Below are positions 9,696-18,320 of a stretch of 64,000 nt of DNA, one piece after another (within the stretch, counting starts at the first letter, position 1; each line of letters opens with the position of its first letter). The stretch comes from DASRBN01 sp035294305 (GTDB lineage Bacteria; Chloroflexota; Ktedonobacteria; Ktedonobacterales; Ktedonobacteraceae). Position numbers and translations under genes: made by a program. The stretch spans positions 496,001 to 560,000 of the forward strand of contig DATGLD010000048.1 of NCBI GenBank assembly GCA_035294305.1. Reading direction: 5' to 3'. The notes beneath the pieces are model-generated. The model worked only from the letters and a program-made list of their open reading frames with translations. It made no database searches and was not told where the DNA came from.

Positions 9696-10282
9696 GAACG
9701 TCCCTCCTGATCGAGCCGCGTGTATATTTGTTGGAATGCATGCCGCGCACGGGATAAGCGACTGCGTACAGCGGATAACGAGTCTTGTAATGCCTCCGCT
9801 ATCTCGCGATACGAGAATCCCTCGGCATCCAACAACAGGCACATGGCCGAAGCTGTTGGAAGCTGCATCAACACCCGCTGGACCAGGTCACGTACAACCA
9901 CCTGCTCTTCAAAACGCTCTTCGCTTACCAGGTATTCCTCGCCTGGTTCATCAAACGTATCTTCGTTTGGACCTTGCGGGGGCAAGAGGGAAACCATCGT
10001 GACATGCTTGCGACGCCGCCACTCGCTACGTACCTGGTTGAGCGCAATACGATAGAGCCAGGGGGCAAAGCGAAGCTCCTCTCCATTCATGCGCGGCAGG
10101 GCACGGTAGGCAGCAAGGAAGGTATCCTGGCAAAGATCCTGCGTCAATTGCACATCCTGCGTCAGGCTATAAAGCATGCGTCGAATACGCGGCTCATAAT
10201 AGGTCACGAGCGTTTCGAACGCCTCCACGGAACCCTGACAGGCTGCGAGAGTGAGCTGCTGCTCATCTTCCAGTACGTTCAT
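9692..10282 (-). CDS. ECF-type RNA polymerase sigma factor
   Basis: A 196-residue sigma-70 family protein with only regions 2 and 4. Region 2 spans about residues 20-95 (DLCQDTFLAAYRALPRM, then FAPWLYRIALNQVRSEWRR). Region 4 spans about 135-190, with the helix-turn-helix GFSYREIAEALQDSLSAVRSRLSRAR. It directs RNA polymerase to a stress or surface regulon. Its stop overlaps the start of the membrane anti-sigma gene, so both are probably made in step and the sigma factor is held at the membrane until a signal releases it. Such pairs usually autoregulate; the upstream region has an AT-rich stretch but I cannot assign a promoter. Confidence 0.9.
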   Translation of the reverse strand: MNVLEDEQQLTLAACQGSVEAFETLVTYYEPRIRRMLYSLTQDVQLTQDLCQDTFLAAYRALPRMNGEELRFAPWLYRIALNQVRSEWRRRKHVTMVSLLPPQGPNEDTFDEPGEEYLVSEERFEEQVVVRDLVQRVLMQLPTASAMCLLLDAEGFSYREIAEALQDSLSAVRSRLSRARHAFQQIYTRLDQEGRS

Positions 10283-10450
10283 ACGGTCCCAGATATTCTA
10301 TAGGGTGCTGAACTCAGACCCTTTAAGAGGGATAATGCAGACATCGAGCGTTTTGTCTCATTTCAATGAGCAAATCTACAACGGTCAGGAAAGGCCATAT
10401 TGATTTACGTTATTTTCCATGAAAGTATCACAGCCTGTCTGTGAAGTAGT

Positions 10451-10542
10451 TCACATTTTTGCAATGGGAACCTTCGGTATTCTGATAGTGATCACAATGG
10501 TTCCCTTCCATTATAATAATCGTTTAAAGGGCAAAAATGTGA
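10451..10542. repeat. Nested inverted repeat beyond the permease stop
   Basis: Outer arms of 12 perfect bases at 10451-10462 and 10531-10542 enclose a second inverted pair at about 10466-10472 and 10499-10505 (GGGAACC/GGTTCCC). The structure starts 6 bp beyond the permease fragment's stop. It may be a terminator or a small non-autonomous element. The rest of the 265-bp gap up to the sigma gene shows no coding sequence. Confidence 0.4.
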
Positions 10543-10547
10543 CATAC

Positions 10548-12158
10548 TTAATCCTGGCTCAATCGAAGCACTCTAATAATGGGTACTCCTGCTATCGCAC
10601 GCGCCATCATACCCACAGCCACCGTACAGATGCTTAAGAGAATACCCAACACGATGATTAGCAGCCATATAGGGATCACTATCTGAACCGGGGGTACATT
10701 TTGTAAGATATAAAATTGGCCTCCACTCGCCTGATTTGCATTTCCATTCTGTTGAGCAACACCGGTAAATACTAACCCTGGAAGCGCAATTGCCGAGAAG
10801 AGCGATCCAAAGGCGATTCCAAGAATAATAGCCGCCGCGTACACCATGGCTTGCTCCCATAGTAATACACTCGCCACCTGCTGTGCTGTGCTACCGAGCG
10901 CCTTCATTACAGCAAAGTTGACTAGATGGCTACGTGCGCTCAAGTAGGAGAGGATCAGATTTCCTATGATTGCCAACAGCATTGTTGTGACTACTCCAAT
11001 GCTGATCAGACCGGATATTGCCAGGTTTAATGGGTCATGGCGCAACGCCTCTATGGTCGCAAAGCGGTCGTTTAAGCCACTTAACTGTAAGTTTCCTGCT
11101 GCGCGCATCGGCTGTCGCGGCGCCCGAGCCATCTGAGCCAATGCCAGCACCGGCGTTGCGCTGCGTCCACGTACTGCCAACTGCGCAACGAAACGCAGGA
11201 GTAGTGGGAGGAAGCGCAGCAGTAGTAGGATGCATCCGAGTAGTAAAAAGAGCGCCCCTACTACTGTTACCAGCGGAAGGATCAGGACACGCACACGCTC
11301 GTTAAGCACACCGGGGCTGGTGATATATATTGAGAAAGCATAACCTACGAGGGCAACAACAGCGGCAAAGAGGTCGAGCCGGAAGCGTTGCCAGAGTGGC
11401 CGGTAGGTCGAGCGTGCCGCTTCGCGACGCATGGTTAACATATCCGCACGTATAGACAGTGCGATAGAGATCACCATCGCAAATACACCCACTCCTACGG
11501 TCAGTAGCGCCAGCCAGCGCAATCCCCATGCCACGAGAAGCGGATTCTTTGTCGCCAGCACGTTGATCGCTCCCTGATCGGCAGATGAGAGCAGCGTATG
11601 AGCAAGTAAAAGCGACGCGAAGACTGCCAGAGCTGGCCCCAGGAGGAGCGCAAGTAATCCCACGCCGATGCTTTGCAAGACCAGCGAGACGAACACCTGG
11701 CCCCGGCTTGCCCCTCGGCTCCGAAGCAGCGCAATTGCCTCAGATTGGCGATTCACCAGCACATCTGTCATCAGACTTACGAAGAGCAAGACCACTAACA
11801 CAATCAGGCAGGCCATGCTCGTCAACGGAATATTCACTACCGCGACACGGCTGCTATATAAAGCCAGCGCATCGAGGGGTCCGCTGGCAGCCGTCCTTTC
11901 AACATAGGGAGGATAGATGGAATTGTTGGAGAGATCGCCCAGCACTTGATTAAGTTGGATAATGAGTGTATTGGGACCACTGACATCGAAGCGCGAAGTA
12001 TCCAGTGGATAATACCAGAAAAACTGGAGATTGGTGGTAAGAACCGAGTTCACAACTTGATTGGGCGGCGTAGCATGCTGTATCTCCTGCTCCAGTGCTG
12101 AGAGGTAGGTGGTATTGGACATGAGTACCGGGTAGCGTGTTGGTGGTTCTTCAACCAC
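10548..12158 (-). pseudogene. FtsX-like ABC transporter permease, N-terminal half missing
   Basis: A 536-residue frame containing the second half of a large FtsX/MacB-type permease. Transmembrane groups are visible at about residues 115-135, 155-190, 215-235, 265-285, 295-320, 390-410, 435-465 and 495-525. The family's large members have about 1,000 or more residues with two such domains and an N-terminal helix. Here the frame opens directly in periplasmic-domain sequence (MVEEPPTRYPVLMSNTTY), with no signal or first helix, and an in-frame TAG lies five codons upstream of the first ATG. No ribosome site or ATPase gene is adjacent. A truncated, probably non-functional remnant is the best reading; a split gene still translated is the alternative. 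Confidence 0.65.
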
Positions 12159-12203
12159 ATTCGCTGGCTTGCCTACTTATGGATAATGGATAATTACCAG
12201 TTA

Positions 12204-12623
12204 CTACACTGGTTGGAAACGTGGCAGGCTCATCGTTTCATTAACCTGATCGAACACGACCGTTACCGAGAGATCAACGCGCAGGTCTGTGCCGTCAATA
12301 TCCACGATGTTGGAGAGCATGCGCGGTCCTTCCTCCAGTTGGATGATGGCGAGGTTGTAGGGAGTATCGTTGACGAATTCAGGGGATTTGTTCTGGTGAA
12401 TGATGGTGTAGGAGTAGACCACGCCGCGTCCGCTGGCTTCTTTCCATTTCAGCGTGGTGGAACCGCAGTGCATGCAATACAGGCGTGGATAGAACTGGTA
12501 GCGCTGGCATTGAGGGCAATATTGAAGCAATAACTTGCCTTGCCTGCATCCTTCCCAGAATGGGCGGTTTTCATCTGTGATAACTGGCAATGGTTTGGGT
12601 CTGGGAGCGATGTTTTCTGGCAT
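12204..12623 (-). CDS. Zn-ribbon/OB-fold protein (DUF35 family)
   Basis: A 139-residue protein with an N-terminal rubredoxin-like zinc ribbon (CPQC at residues 36-39, CMHC at 50-53) and a C-terminal OB-fold (VVYSYTIIHQNKSPEF...NLAIIQLEEGPRML). DUF35 proteins are partners of thiolase-like or SCP-x-like enzymes and channel or bind acyl-CoA. The divergent thiolase-like gene 250 bp away is the expected partner. The start at 12623 is chosen because AGGAG lies 5 nt upstream; another ATG 15 nt earlier lies before that site. Downstream, within 50 bp, the truncated permease begins. Confidence 0.85.
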   Translation of the reverse strand: MPENIAPRPKPLPVITDENRPFWEGCRQGKLLLQYCPQCQRYQFYPRLYCMHCGSTTLKWKEASGRGVVYSYTIIHQNKSPEFVNDTPYNLAIIQLEEGPRMLSNIVDIDGTDLRVDLSVTVVFDQVNETMSLPRFQPV

Positions 12624-12717
12624 GGTTGCTCCTTTCATTCTTCGAGAGATCAGGTATAATGAGCGATGATAGGAGTATATCCCAATTACATTCCACGTTA
12701 CAAGCCTTTACGGCTGC

Positions 12718-12836
12718 CATCCACTCATAATTCTTGCAGCGGGCCTACGGCCCGTCAGGACGGGAGGGGAAGCAAGCGGGGACACCCCGCACCCCGGCAG
12801 GGGTGAAACCCCTGCACCCCGAGTTATGAGTGGATG
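12718..12836. repeat. 119-bp composite palindromic element with three internal hairpins
   Basis: Terminal 13-bp perfect inverted repeats (CATCCACTCATAA at 12718-12730, complement at 12824-12836) bracket a GC-rich core with three successive hairpins: GGGCC/GGCCC around 12740, GCGGGG/CCCCGC around 12780, and GCAGGGG/CCCCTGC around 12799-12817. It encodes nothing and sits between two divergent genes, ending 18 bp before the ribosome site of the thiolase-like gene. The form resembles a MITE or REP/BIME-type element. I see no second copy in this window. Confidence 0.6.
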
Positions 12837-12869
12837 TCAGTTTACGGGATTCGAGAGGAGTATCCACTA

Positions 12870-14021
12870 ATGCCTTCATACAACGGGCGCATTGCCATTG
12901 TTGGAGTTGCCGAGTCTGACTATGGGCGCGTGCCTTATTTGACGGAGATGGAGATGCATGCGCAGGCCACGTGGCGGGCGCTGGAAGAGTGCGGGCTGCG
13001 TAAGGATGATATCGATGGCATTTTTTGCAGTTCGCATTCGTTGGGCATGCCGACTGTGATGCTGTGCGAATACCTGCAGATATTTCCGCGCTACAGCGAT
13101 ACTACCACTATTGGAGGCTCTTCCTTCGAGGCGCACCTCAATCACGCGGTGGCAGCGATACGGACGGGCAAGTGCGAGGTAGCGTTGATTACCTATGCCA
13201 GCAACCAGCTATCCAGCCGCGGCCGCATGATTGGAACGGGTGGGCGTCCGGCGACTATTCCCGAAGCGACCTACGAAGCGCCTTATGGCAATACGCTGGT
13301 GGGAGCATATGCGATGGCGGCACGCAGGCACATGTACCAGTATGGCACGACCTCAGAGCAACTGGCCGAAATCGCCGTCGTGACGCGCAGGCATGCCGCG
13401 CTTAATCCTTTGGCTATGTACCGCGAGCCGATCACAGCGCAGGATGTGCTGAATTCGCGTATGATTGCCGACCCACTGCACCTGCTCGATTGCTGCGTGG
13501 TCAGCGATGGAGGTGGGGCCGTGCTGGTGACAACGGAGGAACGCGCTCGCGACCTGAAGCAGGCGCCAGTCTTCGTGCTGGGCAGCAGCGAGAGCCATAC
13601 GCACGCACACATTTCGCAGATGCCCGATTTGACCGTAACCGCTGCTGCAATGACCGGGCCGCGCGCTTTTGGTGAGGCAGGGGTTACACCCGGCGATATA
13701 GATATGGCGATGATTTATGATTCGTTCACCATTACCGTCCTGTTGCTGCTTGAGGACCTGGGCTTCTGCAAGAAAGGCGAAGGGGGCGCATTTGTGCAGG
13801 ATGGACGCATTGCTCTGGGCGGGCAACTGCCGATCAATACGGATGGCGGCGGTCTTTCCTCTAATCATCCCGGGATGCGAGGCATTTTTCTGATTATCGA
13901 GGCGACGCGCCAGTTACGCGGGCAGTGCGGGCCGCGGCAGGTGGAGGGAGCGAAGCTGGCGGTGGCGCATGGGAGTGGGGGGTTACTATCATCGCAGGCA
14001 ACGACGATTTTGGGAAGATAG
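12870..14021 (+). CDS. Thiolase-like acetyl-CoA acetyltransferase (SCP-x type)
   Basis: A 383-residue thiolase-fold protein of the nonspecific lipid-transfer/SCP-x branch. The N-terminus IAIVGVAESDYGRVPYLTEM and the DGIFCSS segment near residue 55 are family features; NHPGMRG near residue 335 and VAHGSGG near the C-terminus match the His-bearing active-site loops. The start at 12870 is supported by GAGGAG 9 nt upstream; an earlier in-frame ATG at 12834 overlaps the repeat element. Members work with DUF35 proteins in acyl-CoA cleavage or condensation, for example in sterol or fatty acid side-chain degradation. The divergent DUF35 gene supports such a two-protein complex. Whether the Cys is a true thiolase nucleophile is not certain. 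Confidence 0.8.
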   Translation: MPSYNGRIAIVGVAESDYGRVPYLTEMEMHAQATWRALEECGLRKDDIDGIFCSSHSLGMPTVMLCEYLQIFPRYSDTTTIGGSSFEAHLNHAVAAIRTGKCEVALITYASNQLSSRGRMIGTGGRPATIPEATYEAPYGNTLVGAYAMAARRHMYQYGTTSEQLAEIAVVTRRHAALNPLAMYREPITAQDVLNSRMIADPLHLLDCCVVSDGGGAVLVTTEERARDLKQAPVFVLGSSESHTHAHISQMPDLTVTAAAMTGPRAFGEAGVTPGDIDMAMIYDSFTITVLLLLEDLGFCKKGEGGAFVQDGRIALGGQLPINTDGGGLSSNHPGMRGIFLIIEATRQLRGQCGPRQVEGAKLAVAHGSGGLLSSQATTILGR

Positions 14022-14032
14022 ACAACACAAAT

Positions 14033-16807
14033 TTAACTCCGCTCGGTTATCTCATGCCTCAGGCGGGCTGTCTTCCTGCCCTCAGCAGATGAGATACCCA
14101 TGGGGTCATTTTCTCTAAGGGTATGCTGCTGCTGGATCAGCATGGCTACGAGGCCCGTCCAGCCGGTTTGATGGCTGGCGCCGAGGCCGGTGCCCTCCTC
14201 ACCGTGAAAGTATTCGTGGAATAGCAGATAATCGCGCCAGCGCGGGTCGCGCTGCATAATCTCATTGCCACTGTTAAAGGGACGGCGACCGGATGAATCG
14301 CGGAGGAAGAGGCGTATGAGGCGCTGCGAAAGCTCGTCCGCGACTTCCTTTAAGGTGAGATAGCGGCCCGAACCGGTCGGGCATTCAACCTTAAAATCAT
14401 CGCCATAGTAGTGGTAGAACTTTTGCAGGGATTCGATGAGCAGGTAGTTGACGGGAAACCAGATGGGGCCGCGCCAGTTAGAATTGCCGCCAAATAAACC
14501 AGAACGGGACTCGGCGGGTTCGTATTGCACGGTATAAGGGATTCCATCGACAGAGAGGACGTAGGGGTTGGCGGCGTGAAACTTGCTGAGCGAGCGAATA
14601 CCATAGTCGCTTAGAAATTCGTCCGGGGCGAGCATGCGTTTGAGCAGGGATTTCATGCGGTGGCCGCGCACAAGGGCCAGCAGACGGCGCTCGCCCGCGT
14701 CTGGTTGCTGCCAGTGCGATACGAGACGCGTGAGGTCGGGACGATATTTTAGAAACCAGGTCAGGTGACCTCTGAATCTGGGCAGGGCATCGAGCAGTTC
14801 CGGCTCCAGCGTTTCGACCGCGCAGAGAGGGATAAGGCCAACCAGCGAGCGAATCTTGATGGGCAGGTGGGAGTCGTCGGGCAGGTGCAATACGTCATAG
14901 AAGAACTCATCTTCCCTATCCCATAGCTTAATGCCCTCATCGGCGATATTGTTCATGGCGGCGGCGATGGCCAGGAAATGCTCGAAAAATTTGAGCGCGA
15001 TATCTTCATAGACGGGATTATTGAGCGCGAGTTCCAGGGCAATGGTCATCATATTGAGGCAGAACATGCCCATCCAGCTGGTGCCATCGCTCTGCTCGAT
15101 ATAGCCGCCCGTCGGCAGGGGCGCGCTGCGATCAAAGACTCCTATGTTGTCCAGTCCAAGGAAGCCGCCCTGGAAGACATTCTTGCCCTCAGAGTCTTTA
15201 CGGTTAACCCACCACGTAAAGTTGAGTAGTAGTTTGTGGAACATGCCCTCCAGAAAGGCACGGTCGGCTTGGCCGGTCTGCTCCTGGTCGATTTTGTAGA
15301 CGCGCCAGGCGGCCCAGGCGATCACGGGCGGATTGACATCGCCAAACGCCCATTCGTAGGCCGGAAGCTGCCCATTGGGGTGCATGTACCACTCGCGCAT
15401 CAGCAGGTAGAGCTGGCTCTTGGCAAATTCGCTATCGACGAGGGCAAGCGGGATGCAGTGAAATGCCAGGTCCCAGGAGGCATACCAGGGATATTCCCAC
15501 TTATCGGGCATGGACATTACGCGCTCGTTATAGAGGTGGCGCCATTCCGCGTTGCGGCCATAACGTCTTTGAGAGGGAGGCGCAGGTTGGGCCGGGTCGC
15601 CTTTCAACCAGGTATCAACGATGTAGTGATAGAATTGCTTGCTCCACAGCATACCCACGAGTGCCTGTCGCTGCACGCATCGCTGATCCTCATCCAGGCT
15701 TGATGGTTGAAGAGCGGCATAATATTCGTTGGCTTCTTGCTGCCTTGTATCAAAGATTTCGTCGAAGTCCGCGAAAGTCGGGCTTATAGTAACAAATTGC
15801 TCGTCCGGTACTCTTGTCAAGCGTAGGCGCAGGATCATTGTTGCTCTGGCGGCTATCGTTCGGGTGTAGAGCGCGGCGGCTTTCGTGCCTGTACGGGCAG
15901 GATTGACGGCTTCATGACGACCATGGATAAGGTATTCGTGGAGGGCATCTTTGACATAGGGCGAGGGGTTTGGCACGCCGAAGAGGCGTTCGTGATTGGT
16001 ATCATTATGAGTGAAAAGCTGGTCGTCAGCATTCTCACAAGCAAGCGTATAATTGCCCAGAATAGGATGCTCAGCCTCGATTATCATGAAAGCATGGGAA
16101 TGGTTCAGGTGCGCAGTTGGGTTTGAATTTCCTTGCCTCAAAAGAGGCCGGCTGGAATCTGTCTCCCATGACCAGGTGTTGCGAAACCAGAGGGTGGGCA
16201 GCACGTGCAATAGCGCCGGTTGATTGGCGCGATTGATAGCGCGAATGCGTATCAGAATATCTTCGGGGGCAGCTTTGGCATACTCTACGAAGATGTCGAA
16301 ATAGCTATTGTCGTCGAAAATACCTGTATCCAGCAACTCAAATTCGGGGTCGTGCCTGCCGCGACGGGCATTTTCTTCGATGAGTTGTTGGTAGGGAAAT
16401 GCGGCCTGCGGATATTTGTAGAGCATGCGCATGTAGCTATGGGTGGGAGTGCTATCGAGGTAGAAGTAGCATTCTTTGACATCTTCACCATGATTGCCCT
16501 GCGTGCCGGTCAGGCCAAATAGGCGCTCTTTAAGAATGGGGTCATGGCCATTCCAGAGCGCGAGGGCAAAGCACATGCGCCCCTTGTCGTCGCTGATGCC
16601 ACCCAGGCCATCCTCGTTCCAGCGATAAGCCCGCGAGCGAGCCATATCATGCGAAAAATAGTCCCAGGCACGGCCATCGGGGCTGTAGTCTTCGCGCACA
16701 CTACCCCAGGCGCGTTCGCTGAGATATGGGCCCCAGTGTCGCCATGCATCGCCATCGATGATTAGGCGTTTATATTCGACAGTCGTTTGTATAGACTGGC
16801 GTTCCAT
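14033..16807 (-). CDS. MGH1/GH63-family glucosidase-like hydrolase
   Basis: A 924-residue protein with an N-terminal beta-rich region (WRHWGPYLSERAWGSVREDY) and a C-terminal (alpha/alpha)6-barrel containing YEWAFGDVNPPVIAWA near residues 485-500 and FRGPIWFPVNYLLIESL-like sequence (WRGPIWFPVNYL) near 785. These are hallmarks of bacterial GH63/mannosyl-oligosaccharide glucosidase-like enzymes that act on alpha-glucosides such as glucosylglycerate- or mannosylglycerate-type solutes or oligosaccharides. No signal peptide is visible, so it probably acts in the cytoplasm. It is convergent with the thiolase-like gene, with 11 bp between stops. The exact substrate is unknown. Confidence 0.8.
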   Translation of the reverse strand: MERQSIQTTVEYKRLIIDGDAWRHWGPYLSERAWGSVREDYSPDGRAWDYFSHDMARSRAYRWNEDGLGGISDDKGRMCFALALWNGHDPILKERLFGLTGTQGNHGEDVKECYFYLDSTPTHSYMRMLYKYPQAAFPYQQLIEENARRGRHDPEFELLDTGIFDDNSYFDIFVEYAKAAPEDILIRIRAINRANQPALLHVLPTLWFRNTWSWETDSSRPLLRQGNSNPTAHLNHSHAFMIIEAEHPILGNYTLACENADDQLFTHNDTNHERLFGVPNPSPYVKDALHEYLIHGRHEAVNPARTGTKAAALYTRTIAARATMILRLRLTRVPDEQFVTISPTFADFDEIFDTRQQEANEYYAALQPSSLDEDQRCVQRQALVGMLWSKQFYHYIVDTWLKGDPAQPAPPSQRRYGRNAEWRHLYNERVMSMPDKWEYPWYASWDLAFHCIPLALVDSEFAKSQLYLLMREWYMHPNGQLPAYEWAFGDVNPPVIAWAAWRVYKIDQEQTGQADRAFLEGMFHKLLLNFTWWVNRKDSEGKNVFQGGFLGLDNIGVFDRSAPLPTGGYIEQSDGTSWMGMFCLNMMTIALELALNNPVYEDIALKFFEHFLAIAAAMNNIADEGIKLWDREDEFFYDVLHLPDDSHLPIKIRSLVGLIPLCAVETLEPELLDALPRFRGHLTWFLKYRPDLTRLVSHWQQPDAGERRLLALVRGHRMKSLLKRMLAPDEFLSDYGIRSLSKFHAANPYVLSVDGIPYTVQYEPAESRSGLFGGNSNWRGPIWFPVNYLLIESLQKFYHYYGDDFKVECPTGSGRYLTLKEVADELSQRLIRLFLRDSSGRRPFNSGNEIMQRDPRWRDYLLFHEYFHGEEGTGLGASHQTGWTGLVAMLIQQQHTLRENDPMGISSAEGRKTARLRHEITERS

Positions 16808-16973
16808 AATCTATTCCGTCCGCTGATCGAGCCTATTCGACGAGATATCGTGATTAAAACGCATGAGGTAGAGTAAATCATTACCCTATTATATCCACCT
16901 GAATGGCCTTGTTTAAATGATAGACGGGAAGGTTACGAGTTTTTGGGGATTCAGCCTTGCGGAATACTGGTTC

Positions 16974-17004
16974 AGATAGGGTGAATATTCGATTCACCCT
17001 ATCT
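16974..17004. terminator. 13-bp perfect stem-loop
   Basis: Arms at 16974-16986 and 16992-17004 are perfectly complementary with a 5-nt loop, and TTTT follows on the plus side. It is 27 bp downstream of the minus-strand VOC gene's stop, so its likely job is to end that transcript. Nothing else is seen between 16808 and 17030. Confidence 0.6.
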
Positions 17005-17030
17005 TTTAAGGATTTGGAGTCTGAATTGGA

Positions 17031-17411
17031 TTATGCGCGTGGCAGATTCGTGAATAGCGCCATATGATTTCCCGATGGGTCGGTAAAAAGGGCGAACCAG
17101 CCAATGCCGGGAATTTGGGTTTTGGGCAGTACGGTTTTGCCCCCATGCGCCTCTACTTGAGCAAGCGAAGCATCGATATCAGCAGTGCCAATATAGAGCA
17201 GCGGGCTATCAACCTTGTACTGAACCATACCGCCATCGGTGGATTGATGTACATTGACAAAACCGCCACCGGGACCACCCTCGGCCTGGAACATGGTATA
17301 GTCGAAGTTTGGATCAGTTTCGACACTCCAGCCAAAAACATCTGCGTAAAATTTTCCTGCCGCGCGGGCATCTTCAGCGGGAATCTCGATGTGAACGAAG
17401 GGATGTGCCAT
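17031..17411 (-). CDS. VOC-superfamily (glyoxalase/bleomycin-resistance-like) protein
   Basis: A 126-residue single VOC unit made of two beta-alpha-beta-beta-beta modules. The opening FVHIEIPAEDARAAGKFYADVFGW and the closing GIGWFALFTDPSGNHMALF are characteristic of the small VOC family often annotated as glyoxalase-like. Putative metal ligands are His7 and a Glu in the first strand and the H in GNHMALF. The substrate is not deducible. An AAGGAGG-like site precedes the ATG. It lies upstream of, but is separately terminated from, the glucosidase gene. Confidence 0.8.
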   Translation of the reverse strand: MAHPFVHIEIPAEDARAAGKFYADVFGWSVETDPNFDYTMFQAEGGPGGGFVNVHQSTDGGMVQYKVDSPLLYIGTADIDASLAQVEAHGGKTVLPKTQIPGIGWFALFTDPSGNHMALFTNLPRA

Positions 17412-17557
17412 GTGAAAACCTCCTTATAGCGGGCTAATTTCGAACTAAATGGGTCGCAATCATTTGAGGGCATCCACAGACAGTATAGTATAAATGTTCT
17501 AATAAGTCAAGGCAAAAATGATGGGTAGGACTTTTGTCTTTTTGCCTGGCGGATGGC

Positions 17558-18100
17558 CTATTCGGGCAATTCTGCTAAGGAGGATTTCACCTCGATAGAG
17601 CGGGCAAGAATAAAGACGAGGTCTGAAAGGCGGTTGAGATAGCGTACAACCTCGCCATTCTGGATGATGCCCTCGTGCAGCAGCTTGACGGCCATACGCT
17701 CGGCTCGCCGAATGATGGTGCGAGCGAAATCGAGCGCGGCACCATCGAGGGTATCGCCGGGGATGATAAATTTGTTGGGGATTTCTACTTCCTGCTTGAG
17801 TTGCTCTTCCACCTGCTCCAGCCGTTTGACATGGTCAATAGTCATTTTCAGGCCCATTTTTTCGTAGTTTTCGGGCGGAGTTGCCAGTTCGCCCATCAAC
17901 AGGTAGAGTTCCTGTTGTACCTGATAAATGATTTGTTTGACTTTGGGGTCCTGGGCCATAGCGCGTGCCAGGCCGAGGGCGGAGGTGGCTTCATCGACGG
18001 TGCCGAAGGTATCAGGACGCGGGTCGTATTTGGGCACGCGCTGCTCGCCAAGCAGACCGGTATAGCCTGTATCGCCGGTGCCGGTTGTCACCTTTGCCAT
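17558..18100 (-). CDS. PduO-type ATP:cob(I)alamin adenosyltransferase
   Basis: A 180-residue protein with the N-terminal signature TGTGDTGYTGLLGEQRVPKYDPRPDTFGTVDEATSALG of PduO/MMAB-type adenosyltransferases, and the later motif ARTIIRRAERMAVKL near residues 125-140 that lines the ATP/cobalamin site. It transfers adenosyl from ATP to cob(I)alamin to form coenzyme B12 in the cytoplasm. This matches the cobalamin importer and B12 riboswitch at 54.6-58.5 kb; no B12-dependent enzyme is seen in the window. In-frame ATG at 18100 has AAGGAG-type sequence upstream. Confidence 0.9.
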   Translation of the reverse strand: MAKVTTGTGDTGYTGLLGEQRVPKYDPRPDTFGTVDEATSALGLARAMAQDPKVKQIIYQVQQELYLLMGELATPPENYEKMGLKMTIDHVKRLEQVEEQLKQEVEIPNKFIIPGDTLDGAALDFARTIIRRAERMAVKLLHEGIIQNGEVVRYLNRLSDLVFILARSIEVKSSLAELPE

Positions 18101-18290
18101 GTATTTGCTCCTTTTGGGGATAGTTAGTAAGTATTATCTCTTTGCAAATTTATATGCTTACTGTATCAGAATGTGGCTTCCAGGACAAGGTTTTTGCCCG
18201 CTAGTTCTGCGTCCTTCAGGGAAAATGGGGGGGCTGCCTCACCCCTACTAGCTGTTCCCAGACAGGGTGGCGATCAATCTGGTCTCTACT

Positions 18291-18317
18291 CCCGGCCCTC
18301 CAGGACGGAGAACCGGG
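18291..18317 (-). terminator. Stem-loop just past the NrtR-like gene
   Basis: CCCGG at 18291-18295 pairs with CCGGG at 18313-18317, with an inner CTCC/GGAG pair, 3 bp beyond the minus-strand stop at 18321. There is no long T-tract, so it may be a weak or rho-assisted terminator. The rest of 18101-18320 shows no gene. Confidence 0.4.
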
Positions 18318-18320
18318 AAA

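Noticed and set aside
12834..12869. Earlier ATG for the thiolase-like gene
   Set aside because: It lies in the arm of the palindromic element and lacks a ribosome site, while the ATG at 12870 has GAGGAG at good spacing.
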